Below the pieces are notes generated by a model that was not told the DNA's origin, did no database searches, and worked only from the letters and a program-made list of their open reading frames with translations. Position numbers and translations under genes: made by a program. Shown one piece after another: positions 15,955 to 24,771 of a stretch of DNA of 46,270 nt; position 1 is the stretch's first letter; every line of letters starts with the position of its first letter. Origin of the DNA: Paracoccaceae bacterium (GTDB lineage Bacteria; Pseudomonadota; Alphaproteobacteria; Rhodobacterales; Rhodobacteraceae); NCBI GenBank assembly GCA_020447005.1, contig JAGRDO010000032.1, positions 1 through 46,270 of the forward strand, written 5' to 3'.

Positions 15955-17640
15955 ATGGCACTGGACAACAAGGACGGGGTCTGGAAATCGGGGCGCGGAC
16001 GCGGGCGCAAGACGCCGAAGGGCCGGCAGCTTGACGACCGGGCATGGGCCGAAATGCGCGAGCTGCTGGGCGAGGGGCCGTATCGCCGCGACCTTTTGAT
16101 CGAGTATCTGCACCTTGTTCAGGACAAGTATGGCTGCCTTTCGGCCCCGCATCTGCGCGCGCTGGCCGAAGAGCTTCGCACCGGCATGGCGGAAATCTGG
16201 GAAGTGGCCACCTTCTATGCCCATTTCGACCCCGTGCGCGAGGATGAGGCCACCCCACCCGATCTGACGATCCGGGTCTGTGAGTCGCTGTCTTGCGAGC
16301 TGGCGGGGTCCGAGGCGCTGATCGCCGCGCTTGAGGCGGGCACGGACCCCAAGAAGATCCGCGTGCTGCGCGCGCCCTGCATGGGGCGGTGCGACACCGC
16401 GCCGGTTCTGGAAATCGGTCACCGGCATATCGATCATGCGACCCCGGCAAAGGTCGAGGCGGCGCTGAAGGACGGCCATTTCCATGCCGAGATCCCGGCC
16501 TATGAGGATTTCGCCGCCTATCGGGCGGCGGGCGGCTATGCCACGCTGGCCGGGCTGCGCACATCCGGCAACTGGGAAAAGGTGCAGGAAACCGTGCTGG
16601 CCTCGGGTCTTCGGGGCCTTGGCGGGGCGGGGTTCCCGTCGGGGCGCAAATGGGGCTTTGTCCGTGCCAATCCCGGGCCGCGCTATCTGGCGGTCAATGG
16701 CGACGAGGGCGAGCCGGGCACCTTCAAGGACCGCTACTATCTGGAGCGCACGCCGCATCTGATGCTGGAGGGGATGCTGGTCGCCGCATGGGCCGTCGAG
16801 GCCGAGCGCTGTTTCATCTACATGCGTGACGAATATCCCGCCGTGCTGGAAATCCTGCGGCGCGAGATCGCGGCGCTGGAGGCCGCGGGGATCGCCGCGC
16901 CGGGCTTTATCGAGCTTCGCCGCGGGGCAGGCGCCTATATCTGCGGCGAAGAAAGCGCGATGATCGAATCGATCGAGGGCAAGCGCGGCATTCCGCGTCA
17001 GCGCCCGCCCTATGTGGCCGCTGTCGGCATCTTCGACCGCCCGACACTGGTGCATAACGTCGAAACCCTGCACTGGATCACCCGCATCCTGCGCGAGGGG
17101 CCCGAGATCCTGAGCAGTGTCGAGAAGAACGGCCGCAAGGGGCTGCGGAGCTATTCGGTTTCCGGCCGGGTGGCGAAGCCGGGCGTCTATCTTCTGCCGG
17201 CGGGATCGACGATCACCGATATCATCGAGGCCTCGGGCGGCATGGCCGAAGGCCACGCCTTCAAGGCCTATCAGCCGGGGGGGCCATCCTCGGGCCTGCT
17301 GCCGGCCTCGATGGCCGACATCCCGCTGGATTTCGACACGCTGCAACCCCATGGCAGCTTCATCGGTTCGGCCGCCGTCGTGGTCCTGTCGGACAAGGAT
17401 TCGGCCAAAGCGGCCGCGCTGAACATGCTGCGGTTCTTTGAATCCGAATCCTGCGGCCAGTGCACGCCCTGCCGGGTGGGCTGCGAAAAGGCCGTCAAGC
17501 TGATGCAGGCCGACAAATGGGATCAGGGTCTTCTGGAAGACCTCTGCCAGGTCATGGGCGATGCCTCGATCTGCGGTCTGGGCCAGGCGGCGCCGAACCC
17601 GATCCGCCTGACGATGAAACATTTCCCGGAGGAAGTGTGA
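15955..17640 (+). CDS. fdsB: NAD-dependent formate dehydrogenase, fused gamma-beta subunit
   Basis: A 561-residue fusion of FdsG (NuoE-like) and FdsB (NuoF-like), the diaphorase module that passes electrons from the FdsA iron-sulfur chain to NAD+. The NuoE-like domain (1 to about 155) has the [2Fe-2S] ligands C109 and C114 (CESLSC) and C142 and C146 (CMGRC). The NuoF-like domain holds the FMN/NADH loop GLGGAGFPSGRKWG, NGDEGEPGTFKDR, GAYICGEES and the [4Fe-4S] ligands in CGQCTPCRVGC near residue 500. ATG 15955 is preferred over an upstream TTG at 15931 because GAGGGCGG precedes it. The stop shares a base with the cupin start. In Cupriavidus and Rhodobacter capsulatus, fdsG and fdsB are separate genes. 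Confidence 0.93.
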   Translation: MALDNKDGVWKSGRGRGRKTPKGRQLDDRAWAEMRELLGEGPYRRDLLIEYLHLVQDKYGCLSAPHLRALAEELRTGMAEIWEVATFYAHFDPVREDEATPPDLTIRVCESLSCELAGSEALIAALEAGTDPKKIRVLRAPCMGRCDTAPVLEIGHRHIDHATPAKVEAALKDGHFHAEIPAYEDFAAYRAAGGYATLAGLRTSGNWEKVQETVLASGLRGLGGAGFPSGRKWGFVRANPGPRYLAVNGDEGEPGTFKDRYYLERTPHLMLEGMLVAAWAVEAERCFIYMRDEYPAVLEILRREIAALEAAGIAAPGFIELRRGAGAYICGEESAMIESIEGKRGIPRQRPPYVAAVGIFDRPTLVHNVETLHWITRILREGPEILSSVEKNGRKGLRSYSVSGRVAKPGVYLLPAGSTITDIIEASGGMAEGHAFKAYQPGGPSSGLLPASMADIPLDFDTLQPHGSFIGSAAVVVLSDKDSAKAAALNMLRFFESESCGQCTPCRVGCEKAVKLMQADKWDQGLLEDLCQVMGDASICGLGQAAPNPIRLTMKHFPEEV

Positions 17641-17924
17641 TGGCCGCCGCGCGGCATACCGTAATGATCGACGACGAACGCGTTGTCGTGAACCGGTTCG
17701 ACTTCGCGCCGGGGGATGAGACCGGGCACCATGTGCACGGTCTTGCCTATGTGATCGTACCCCTGACCGACGGGCAGGTTCGCGTGGTCGCGGACGATGG
17801 CAGCGAAAGCGTTTCGCAGATGCGCGGGGGCAACCCCTATTCCCGCCCCGCCGGGGTTTCGCATAACGTCATAAACGCCGGTAAATCATCCCTGTCCTTT
17901 CTCGAGATCGAGTTGAAAACATGA
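17640..17924 (+). CDS. Small cupin protein inside the fds operon
   Basis: A 94-residue single-domain cupin. The metal-binding motif 1 region is GDETGHHVHGLAYVIVPLTDGQVRV (two or three histidines), and motif 2 is a reduced GNPYSRPAGVSHNVIN with one histidine. The start shares one base with the fdsGB stop (TGATG), and the end overlaps the fdsA start by four bases (ATGA), so it is locked between two catalytic subunits. It lacks a signal peptide. A role as accessory, sensor or stabiliser of formate dehydrogenase is possible, but nothing in the sequence specifies one. Confidence 0.82.
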   Translation: MAAARHTVMIDDERVVVNRFDFAPGDETGHHVHGLAYVIVPLTDGQVRVVADDGSESVSQMRGGNPYSRPAGVSHNVINAGKSSLSFLEIELKT

Positions 17925-20692
17925 CCGAGACAATCAAGTTCACCCTTGACGGCAAAGAAGTTTCGGCACGGCCGGGCGAAACGATCTGGGAGGTCGCCAG
18001 GCGCGAGGGCACGGCGATCCCGCATCTGTGCCACAAGGATCAGACCGGCTATCGCCCCGACGGCAACTGCCGCGCCTGTGTCGTCGAGATCGAGGGCGAG
18101 CGGGTTCTGGCGGCTTCGTGCAGCCGCGCGCCCGCCAAGGGCATGGTCGTCAGGACCGCGACCGAACGCGCGAGGAAATCGCGCGAGATGGTCATGGAAC
18201 TTTTGCTGGCGGACCAGCCCGAGCAGGCAAGGGCGCATGATGCCTCATCCCATCTGTGGGACATGGCCGAGGCCAACGGGGTTTCGGCCAGCCGGTTCCC
18301 GAAACTGGAAAAGACACGCATTCCCTTGCTGGACGACAGCCATGTCGCGATGCGCGTCAACCTTGACGCCTGCATCCAGTGCGGCCTTTGCGTGCGCGCC
18401 TGCCGCGAGGTTCAGGTCAATGACGTGATCGGCATGGCCGGACGTGGGCACGATGCCTATCCGGTCTTCGATCTGGCCGATCCGATGGGCCAGTCGACCT
18501 GCGTCGCCTGCGGCGAATGCGTTCAGGCCTGCCCGACCGGCGCCCTGATGCCCGCGACGGTGGTTGACGCCGCGCAGGTCGGCGACCGGGCGGATTTCGA
18601 TTCCGAGACCACCTCGGTCTGCCCGTTCTGCGGTGTCGGCTGTCAGGTTTCGCTGAAGATCAAGGACGGCAAGGTCAAATATGTCGAGGGCATCAATGGC
18701 CCGGCGAACGAAGGCCGCCTTTGCGTCAAGGGCCGCTTCGGCTTTGACTATATCCACCATCCGCACCGGCTGACCAAGCCCCTGATCCGGCGCGAGGACG
18801 CGCCCGCCAAGGGGCTGAACGTCGATCCCGCGAACTGGGACAGGCACTTCCGCGAGGCAAGCTGGGACGAGGCGCTGGATTTCGCCGCGAATGGCATGAA
18901 GGCGCTGGCCGAAAAGACCGGTGGGCGCGCCATTGCGGGGTTCGGTTCGGCGAAATGCTCGAACGAAGAGGCCTATCTGTTCCAGAAGCTGATCCGGCAG
19001 GGTTTCCGCCACAACAACGTCGATCACTGCACGCGGCTTTGCCATGCCTCGTCGGTTTCCGCGCTGCTGGAAATTGTCGGCTCGGGGGCCGTCACCGCGA
19101 CATTCAACCAGATCGAACATGCCGATGTCGCCATCGTCATCGGCTGCAACCCGGTCGAGAACCATCCCGTCGCCGCGACCTATTTCAAGCAGTTCACCAA
19201 GCGCGGCGGCAAGCTGATCGTGATGGACCCGCGCGGGGTGGGCCTGCGCCGTTTCGCCACGCATATGCTGAAGTTCCGTCCCGGCGCGGATGTCTCCATG
19301 CTGAACGCGATCATGGCGACGATCGTCGAGGAAGAGCTTTACGACCGCCAGTATATCGAGGCCTATACCGAGAACTGGGAGGCCGAGAAGGCCCATCTGG
19401 CCAATTTCGCGCCCGAGAAGATGGAGGCGATCTGCGGCATTCCGGCGGCAGAGCTGCGCGCCGTCGCGCGCGAATTCGCCACCGCCAAATCGGGCATGAT
19501 CTTCTGGGGCATGGGGGTCAGCCAGCATGTCCACGGCACCGACAATTCGCGCTGCCTGATCAGCCTTGCCCTGATGTGCGGCCATGTCGGGCGGCCGGGC
19601 ACCGGCCTGCATCCGCTGCGCGGCCAGAACAACGTTCAGGGTGCGTCCGACGCGGGCCTTGTCCCGATGTTCCTGCCCGATTACCAGACCGTCACCGACG
19701 ATGCGATCCGGGGCAAGTTCACCGCTGTCTGGGGTTCGGACGACTTTTCCAACGAAAAGGGCCTGACGGTCACCGAGATCCTTGATGCGGTTCATGCCGG
19801 GCAGGTCAAGGGCATGTATATCCTTGGCGAAAACCCCGCGATGTCGGACCCCGACCTGAACCACGCGCGCGAGGCGCTGGCAATGCTCGATCATCTGGTC
19901 GTGCAGGATATCTTCCTGACCGAAACGGCGAACTATGCCGATGTGATCCTGCCCGCCGCCGCCTTCTATGAAAAGGACGGCACCGTGACGAACACCAACC
20001 GTCAGGTGCAGATCGGCCGCGCCGCCGTTGCCCCGCCGGGCGAGGCGCGCGAGGACTGGAAGATCACCGTCGATCTGGCGAACCGGCTGGGTCTCGGCTG
20101 GACCTATTCCCATCCGCGCGACGTTTTCGCCGAGATGAAACTGGGCATGAAATCGCTCGACAACATCACATGGGACCGATTGGAACGCGAAGGGGCCGTG
20201 ACCTATCCTTCGCTGTCGCCCGAGGATCCGGGGCAAGCGATTGTCTTCGGCAACGGGTTCCCGCGTGCAGGCGGCAGGGCGCGCTTCACGCCCGCGCATA
20301 TCGTGTCGCCGGCCGAGCTTCCGGATGCCGAGTTCCCGATGATCATGACCACGGGGCGGCAGCTTGAACACTGGCACACCGGATCGATGACGCGCCGTTC
20401 GGCGGTGCTGGACGCGGTTGAACCCGAGGCCAACTGTTCGCTGCACCCCGACACGCTGAAGCGGCTGGGGGTTGCGCCCGGCGAAAGGGTGCGGCTGAGC
20501 ACCCGGCGCGGCGAGATCACGATCATGGCGCGGGCGGACCGTGCCGTCGCCGAGGACATGGTCTTTGTGCCCTTCGCCTATGTCGAGGCGGCCGCCAATA
20601 TCCTGACCAACCCGGCGCTGGACCCCTATGGCAAGATCCCCGAGTTCAAGTTCGCGGCCGTGAGGGTGGAAAAGGCTGAAAACGCCGCCTAG
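17921..20692 (+). CDS. fdsA: Formate dehydrogenase alpha subunit (Mo-bis-MGD)
   Basis: A 923-residue catalytic subunit that oxidises formate to CO2 and feeds electrons to FdsB. Order: a NuoG-like [2Fe-2S] domain (C37, C50, C53, C67), a His/Cys cluster region (HDASSHLWD), two ferredoxin clusters (CIQCGLCVRAC and CVACGECVQACP), a [4Fe-4S] cluster (CPFCGVGC with a later RLCVKG) and the molybdopterin oxidoreductase domain. The Mo-coordinating Cys and adjacent His are in DHCTRLCHASSV; the C-terminal cofactor domain has TTGRQLEHWHTGSMTRRS. No TAT signal is present, so the enzyme is cytoplasmic. A small delta subunit gene (fdsD) normally accompanies this subunit, but none follows here. Confidence 0.96.
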   Translation: MTETIKFTLDGKEVSARPGETIWEVARREGTAIPHLCHKDQTGYRPDGNCRACVVEIEGERVLAASCSRAPAKGMVVRTATERARKSREMVMELLLADQPEQARAHDASSHLWDMAEANGVSASRFPKLEKTRIPLLDDSHVAMRVNLDACIQCGLCVRACREVQVNDVIGMAGRGHDAYPVFDLADPMGQSTCVACGECVQACPTGALMPATVVDAAQVGDRADFDSETTSVCPFCGVGCQVSLKIKDGKVKYVEGINGPANEGRLCVKGRFGFDYIHHPHRLTKPLIRREDAPAKGLNVDPANWDRHFREASWDEALDFAANGMKALAEKTGGRAIAGFGSAKCSNEEAYLFQKLIRQGFRHNNVDHCTRLCHASSVSALLEIVGSGAVTATFNQIEHADVAIVIGCNPVENHPVAATYFKQFTKRGGKLIVMDPRGVGLRRFATHMLKFRPGADVSMLNAIMATIVEEELYDRQYIEAYTENWEAEKAHLANFAPEKMEAICGIPAAELRAVAREFATAKSGMIFWGMGVSQHVHGTDNSRCLISLALMCGHVGRPGTGLHPLRGQNNVQGASDAGLVPMFLPDYQTVTDDAIRGKFTAVWGSDDFSNEKGLTVTEILDAVHAGQVKGMYILGENPAMSDPDLNHAREALAMLDHLVVQDIFLTETANYADVILPAAAFYEKDGTVTNTNRQVQIGRAAVAPPGEAREDWKITVDLANRLGLGWTYSHPRDVFAEMKLGMKSLDNITWDRLEREGAVTYPSLSPEDPGQAIVFGNGFPRAGGRARFTPAHIVSPAELPDAEFPMIMTTGRQLEHWHTGSMTRRSAVLDAVEPEANCSLHPDTLKRLGVAPGERVRLSTRRGEITIMARADRAVAEDMVFVPFAYVEAAANILTNPALDPYGKIPEFKFAAVRVEKAENAA

Positions 20693-20716
20693 ATCATCCC
20701 GCCCAAAAATAGGGAT

Positions 20717-20745
20717 TTGAAAACCGCCACTTGTTGGACTAGCGT
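20717..20745 (+). promoter_or_regulatory. Putative promoter of the ABC transporter unit
   Basis: TTGAAA at 20717-20722 and TAGCGT at 20740-20745 are 17 bases apart, just after fdsA. The -10 box is weak. An inverted repeat, ACCGCCAC (20723-20730) with GTGGCGGT (20759-20766), begins in the spacer and ends past the expected start, so it could act as an operator or leader stem. Confidence 0.35.
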
Positions 20746-20840
20746 TTTGCATCGGGAGGTGGCGGTGCAAAAAAGCGTTGATGCCGAAGCGATACGCGAT
20801 GCCACGGAAGCCGGTGGGCCGGTCGCCATGCGCGAACTCA

Positions 20841-20860
20841 GCCGGCGCGGCTGCGCCGGC
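20841..20860 (+). other. Leader hairpin upstream of the binding-protein gene
   Basis: A perfect 8-bp stem, GCCGGCGC (20841-20848) and GCGCCGGC (20853-20860), with loop GGCT, in the leader 51 bases before the binding-protein start. No T run follows. It may stabilise the mRNA or, as part of the 218-base fdsA-transporter gap, stop read-through from fdsA. Confidence 0.45.
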
Positions 20861-20910
20861 GGGCCGGTTTGCGGCACCCATCCTCAAAAATCAGAAACAG
20901 GGAGACTACG

Positions 20911-21657
20911 ATGAAGAAGGTTCTTCTTGCTGCCGCTGTCGCGCAGCTTTTCGCCGGTGCCGTCAGCGCCGCGGATCTTGGAGGCGCTGTCTTGCGCGTG
21001 GGGTCGGACACGACCTATCCGCCGATGGAAACCATCGATCCGGCCACCGGGCAGGTTGTGGGCTTTGACGTCGATGTCGTGAACGGCATCTGCGAGCGCA
21101 TCAACTGCAAGGCCGAGTTTGTCACCACCGCCTGGGACGGCATCTTCGCCGCGATCCAGCAGGGTGAGTTTGATCTGGTCGCCTCGGGTGTCACGATCAC
21201 CGAAGAACGCCAGCAGTCGATGGATTTCACCGACCCCTACATCATCGTCAGCCAGGCGATCCTCCAGCGTGTCGAGGATGAAGGCATGACCATCGATGAC
21301 ATCAAGGCCTCGGGCAAGAAGCTGGCGGCCCAGACCGCGACCACCAACGCCTCGCTGGCCGAAGAGCTGGTTGGCCGCGACAACGTGGCGCTTTACGACA
21401 GCTTCGTGGCCGCCACCGTCGCCCTGAAGAACGGCGACGTGGCCGGTGTCGTGATCGACGGCACATCGGCGAATGCCTATACCAAGGAATTCGCCGGCGA
21501 ACTGATCGTCGGCATCACCGGGCTTCAGTCCGATCCGCTTGGTCTGGTCTTCCAGAAGGGCGACGAGCGTGTCGCCGCCTTCAACGAAGCCCTTCAGATG
21601 ATGAAGGATGACGGTTCGATGGACGTGCTTGTCGCCAAGTACTGGGGCAACAACTGA
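20911..21657 (+). CDS. Amino-acid-type ABC transporter, periplasmic binding protein
   Basis: A 248-residue solute-binding protein of the polar amino acid (SBP_bac_3) family. The first 20 residues form a Sec signal (MKKVLLAAAVAQLFAGAVSA). The mature part begins with VLRVGSDTTYPPMETID and has GFDVDVVNGICERINC, WDGIFAAIQQGEFDLVASGVTITEERQQSMDFTDPY and a second lobe with AAQTATTNASLAEEL, all as expected. A cysteine pair (GICERINC) may form a disulfide in the periplasm. AGGGAG lies before the ATG. It is followed by a hairpin and the permease gene. The ligand (polar or acidic amino acid) cannot be fixed. Confidence 0.92.
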   Translation: MKKVLLAAAVAQLFAGAVSAADLGGAVLRVGSDTTYPPMETIDPATGQVVGFDVDVVNGICERINCKAEFVTTAWDGIFAAIQQGEFDLVASGVTITEERQQSMDFTDPYIIVSQAILQRVEDEGMTIDDIKASGKKLAAQTATTNASLAEELVGRDNVALYDSFVAATVALKNGDVAGVVIDGTSANAYTKEFAGELIVGITGLQSDPLGLVFQKGDERVAAFNEALQMMKDDGSMDVLVAKYWGNN

Positions 21658-21675
21658 CGTTTTGACCGCGTCCTG

Positions 21676-21708
21676 ACTGGCCCGCCTGGTACCCCTGTGC
21701 GGGCCGGT
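21676..21708 (+). other. Intercistronic hairpin between binding protein and permease genes
   Basis: ACTGGCCCGC (21676-21685) pairs with GCGGGCCGGT (21699-21708) through one G-T wobble, with a 13-base loop. It lies in the 80-base gap after the binding-protein stop. Such stems commonly protect the binding-protein mRNA from 3' decay and lower permease expression. Confidence 0.5.
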
Positions 21709-21737
21709 TTCCATGACTCTGCCGGGGACAGGCAATC

Positions 21738-23405
21738 ATGAAATATCTTGCGCGAATGCGGCCGAGCAACCTTGTCATTCTGGCGGCGACCCCCTTCATC
21801 ATCTGGCTTTTCGCGACGGTGCCGAACTATCAGCGTTCGCTTGTCGCCATTGTCGGGGTCGAACCCGGCGCGGGCCGGATGTTCATCGATTTCCTGATCA
21901 TGCTGGCGGTGCTTCTGGCGCTGGTGATGTTCGCGCTGCGCTATCTGCTGCCGGGCAAGCGCGGGCAGCGCGGGGTGCTGCCCTACCTTGTGGCGGCGGT
22001 GGCGGCCGTGGCGGCTGCCTTCCTGATTTCCCGCGGCGTGATCAGCATTGCAAGCCTTGTCAACGTGATCGTCGCCAATGCCGTCGATCCCGCGTTGTCG
22101 GATCTTGTCGTCAAGGCGCTGACGCCCCGGCAACTGTCGCCCGAAGGGGCGGCCATCGTCGAGGCGGCGACCCTGGGCTATATGAACTGGTTTGCGCTGG
22201 CCAATCTGGTTCTGGTTGCCGCTCTCGGTGCCGTACATCTGGGCAAGGCGGCGCGCGGGATCGGCAAGGTCATCGCAATCGCAATCCTTGTGCTGGATGG
22301 CGGTCTTCTGGCCTATCTTCTCTTGAACGCGCATCTGGGTTTTGCCGCCGGTCTGTTCACGACGATCCGCGCGGGGATCTTCGCCTATATGCTGGCGGCG
22401 ACGCTGGGCATCTGCTGGGCGGGGATGCTGCATATCAGCCCCGGCCCGAAGACGACCCGCCGCTATGCGGTTGCCGCCGCGCTGATGCTTGCCGCCGCGG
22501 TCGCGCTGTTCCTGCAACCGCATTCGAAATACGTGCTCGCCGGCAGCCTCGACAAGAAGGTGGCCATCGCCAAGGGCACGCCGAAGCCGATGATCGACGC
22601 GATCCGCTATGGCGGTTTTGACGGGGCACCGGCGGATCGGGAAATCGGTCTGCGAAGCGTGCTTGACGATGACCATGCCTTCCGGCTTCTGCAGGAAGGC
22701 GATCAGGTGTCGGCGGTGTTCGTCCCCGAGGACAAGGCCCCTGCCGGCGCTCCGGTTATCTGGAAGGTGACGTTTCTGCCGGATTATCTGAGCACGCCGG
22801 CAAATACCCTGCTGATCCTTGGCATCCTTCTGGGTCTTCTGACGATCTCGGCCCATCAGCATGGGCGCCATCCGCTGTCGGTGGGGACCGAGTTTTTCGT
22901 CGATACCGTGCGCGGCGTTCCGATGCTGGTCATCATCCTTTTCATCGGCCTGCCGCTGGCCGGGGCGCTGAAGGACGCGACGGGGGGCGCCATCAACCCC
23001 TCGAACGTCGTGCGCGGCGTCTTCGCCATCGCCATCGCCTATTCCGCCTATATGGCGGAAATCTTCCGCGCCGGGATCGACGCGGTTCCGCGCACCCAGT
23101 CCGAGGCGGCGCGGTCGCTTGGCCTGAACAACTGGCAGCTTGCCCGGCTGATCGTCCTGCCGCAGGCGCTGAAGATCGTCATTCCGCCGCTTGGCAACGA
23201 ATTCATCGCCATGCTGAAGGATACCTCGCTTCTGTCGATCCTGTCGGTGCGCGACGTGACCCAGAGGATGCGCGAGTTCCAGTCGGCCAGTTTCCTGCCC
23301 TTCGCGCCCTTCAACTCGGCCGCGATCCTTTATGTGTTCCTGACACTGGCGGCGGCCAGCCTGATCAGCCATCTCGAACGGAAATACGACGTTGGCAAAC
23401 ACTGA
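21738..23405 (+). CDS. Amino-acid ABC transporter permease with long N-terminal region
   Basis: A 555-residue inner-membrane permease. The last ~220 residues are a normal HisM/GltK-type domain with EFFVDTVRGVPMLVIILFIGLPL and the ATPase-contacting EAA loop EAARSLGLNNWQLARLIVLPQALKIVIPPLGNEFI. The first ~330 residues carry several extra hydrophobic helices (about residues 11-27, 50-67, 84-98, 150-170, 180-215 and 238-256) and a soluble insert (DKKVAIAKGTPKPMIDAIRYGG, about 275-340). Usual permeases of this class have 220-400 residues, so this is long, in the manner of AapQ/BztB-like forms but more so. No ATP-binding subunit gene follows; the next gene is a glycosidase that overlaps its end by 14 bases. 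Confidence 0.9.
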   Translation: MKYLARMRPSNLVILAATPFIIWLFATVPNYQRSLVAIVGVEPGAGRMFIDFLIMLAVLLALVMFALRYLLPGKRGQRGVLPYLVAAVAAVAAAFLISRGVISIASLVNVIVANAVDPALSDLVVKALTPRQLSPEGAAIVEAATLGYMNWFALANLVLVAALGAVHLGKAARGIGKVIAIAILVLDGGLLAYLLLNAHLGFAAGLFTTIRAGIFAYMLAATLGICWAGMLHISPGPKTTRRYAVAAALMLAAAVALFLQPHSKYVLAGSLDKKVAIAKGTPKPMIDAIRYGGFDGAPADREIGLRSVLDDDHAFRLLQEGDQVSAVFVPEDKAPAGAPVIWKVTFLPDYLSTPANTLLILGILLGLLTISAHQHGRHPLSVGTEFFVDTVRGVPMLVIILFIGLPLAGALKDATGGAINPSNVVRGVFAIAIAYSAYMAEIFRAGIDAVPRTQSEAARSLGLNNWQLARLIVLPQALKIVIPPLGNEFIAMLKDTSLLSILSVRDVTQRMREFQSASFLPFAPFNSAAILYVFLTLAAASLISHLERKYDVGKH

Positions 23406-24771
23406 CGAACGTGCGGCATATCTGGCGCGGGCCCGTGGGCTGAAGCTGCCACGGGGCTTTGTCCTCGGGGCGGCGACATCGGCCTATCAGATCGAGGGTG
23501 CCCCCCGCGCCGATGGCAAGGGCGAAAGCATCTGGGACCGTTTCGTGCGCCAGCCCGGCGCGATCATCGATGGTACGACCGGCGATGTCGCCTGCGACCA
23601 TTACCACCGCTGGCCCGAGGATCTGGCGCTGATGAAGACGATGGGGCTTGATGCCTATCGCTTCTCGCTGGCCTGGACACGGATTCAGCCCGACGGGGCG
23701 GGCGCGGTCAATGCAAGGGGCATCGCGTTTTACGACCGGCTGATCGACGCGCTGCTGGAGGCGGGCATCGCCCCGCATGTGACGCTTTATCACTGGGATC
23801 TGCCGCAGGCCTTGCAGGACAAGGGCGGCTGGTACAGCCGCGACACATCGGAACGGCTGGCCGATTATGCCGCCATCGCGGCCGGGGCGTTCGGCGACCG
23901 CGTCAGGAACTGGGTCACGATCAACGAACCGTGGACCTTCTGCTGGTCGGGCCATGCCGATGGCGAGGATGCGCCGGGCTTTCGCGATGGCGTGCGGGGC
24001 GGGGTTGCGGCCTCGCATCACGCGCTGTTGGGTCATGGCATGGCGGTGCCGCGGATTCGCGCGGGGGCAAAGGGGGCCGAGGTTGGCGTGGTCTTCGACC
24101 TGAACTGTGTCGAACCGGCCAGCGACAGTGACGCAGACCGCGCCGCCGCGACGCGCTTTGACGGCGCGCAGAACCGCTGGTTTCTGGATGCCGTCTTCAA
24201 GGGCGCCTATCCCGCCGACATGCAGGACCTTTATGCGGGCCTTTTGCCCGAAATCGCGCCGGGCGATGCGGAGATCATCGCCGCGCCGGTCGATTTTCTG
24301 GGCGTGAACATCTATCGCCGTTCCGTCATGCAGGCGGGCACGACATGGCCGCCGCTGAATTTCGACCGGGTTTCGCCGCCGGGCGCCTATACCGCCACGA
24401 ATTACGAAATCTGGCCGCGCTGCATCTATGACATCCTGCATTATGTCCGGCGCAACTATGGCCCCGGGGCGATCTGGATCACCGAAAGCGGCATGGCGCT
24501 GGATGGCGAGGTGGTGGCAGCGGACGGGCAGGTTCACGACCCGGTTCGCGCGGGCTATTACATCGACCATCTGGCCGAGGTCGAACGCGCACGTGCCGAG
24601 GGCGTGCCGGTGAAGGGTTACTTCGCCTGGACGCTGACCGACAATTTCGAATGGGCCTATGGCTATCGCGCGGGGTTCGGCATCACCCATGTCGATTTCG
24701 CCACGCAGGAACGGACGATCAAGCTGTCGGGCCATGTGCTGGCGGAAATCGCGCGGACAAGGGTCGGCTAG
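23392..24771 (+). CDS. GH1 beta-glucosidase
   Basis: A 459-residue family 1 glycoside hydrolase. The acid/base glutamate is in VTINEPWTF (near residue 183) and the nucleophile in WITESGMAL, where the family usually has TENG; Asn to Ser after the nucleophile is a mild change. Other GH1 marks are GAATSAYQIEGA at the start, YRFSLAWTRI, YHWDLPQALQ and the C-terminal GYFAWTLTDNFEWAYGY. There is no signal peptide, so it is cytoplasmic. The start is TTG at 23392, inside the permease gene; no in-frame ATG or GTG lies nearby and homology starts within 20 residues. Hydrolysis of a beta-glucoside or related compatible solute is likely. Confidence 0.93.
   Translation: MANTDERAAYLARARGLKLPRGFVLGAATSAYQIEGAPRADGKGESIWDRFVRQPGAIIDGTTGDVACDHYHRWPEDLALMKTMGLDAYRFSLAWTRIQPDGAGAVNARGIAFYDRLIDALLEAGIAPHVTLYHWDLPQALQDKGGWYSRDTSERLADYAAIAAGAFGDRVRNWVTINEPWTFCWSGHADGEDAPGFRDGVRGGVAASHHALLGHGMAVPRIRAGAKGAEVGVVFDLNCVEPASDSDADRAAATRFDGAQNRWFLDAVFKGAYPADMQDLYAGLLPEIAPGDAEIIAAPVDFLGVNIYRRSVMQAGTTWPPLNFDRVSPPGAYTATNYEIWPRCIYDILHYVRRNYGPGAIWITESGMALDGEVVAADGQVHDPVRAGYYIDHLAEVERARAEGVPVKGYFAWTLTDNFEWAYGYRAGFGITHVDFATQERTIKLSGHVLAEIARTRVG

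Noticed and set aside
18245-20887. 880-codon open frame on the minus strand across fdsA
   Set aside because: Exact shadow of a well-conserved gene; no motif, no ribosome site, typical of third-position GC bias.
20828-20914. 28-codon frame in the leader of the ABC binding-protein gene that ends in an ATGA overlap, possibly a leader peptide
   Set aside because: No ribosome site, no run of a regulatory amino acid, and the stem inside it explains the sequence as well.
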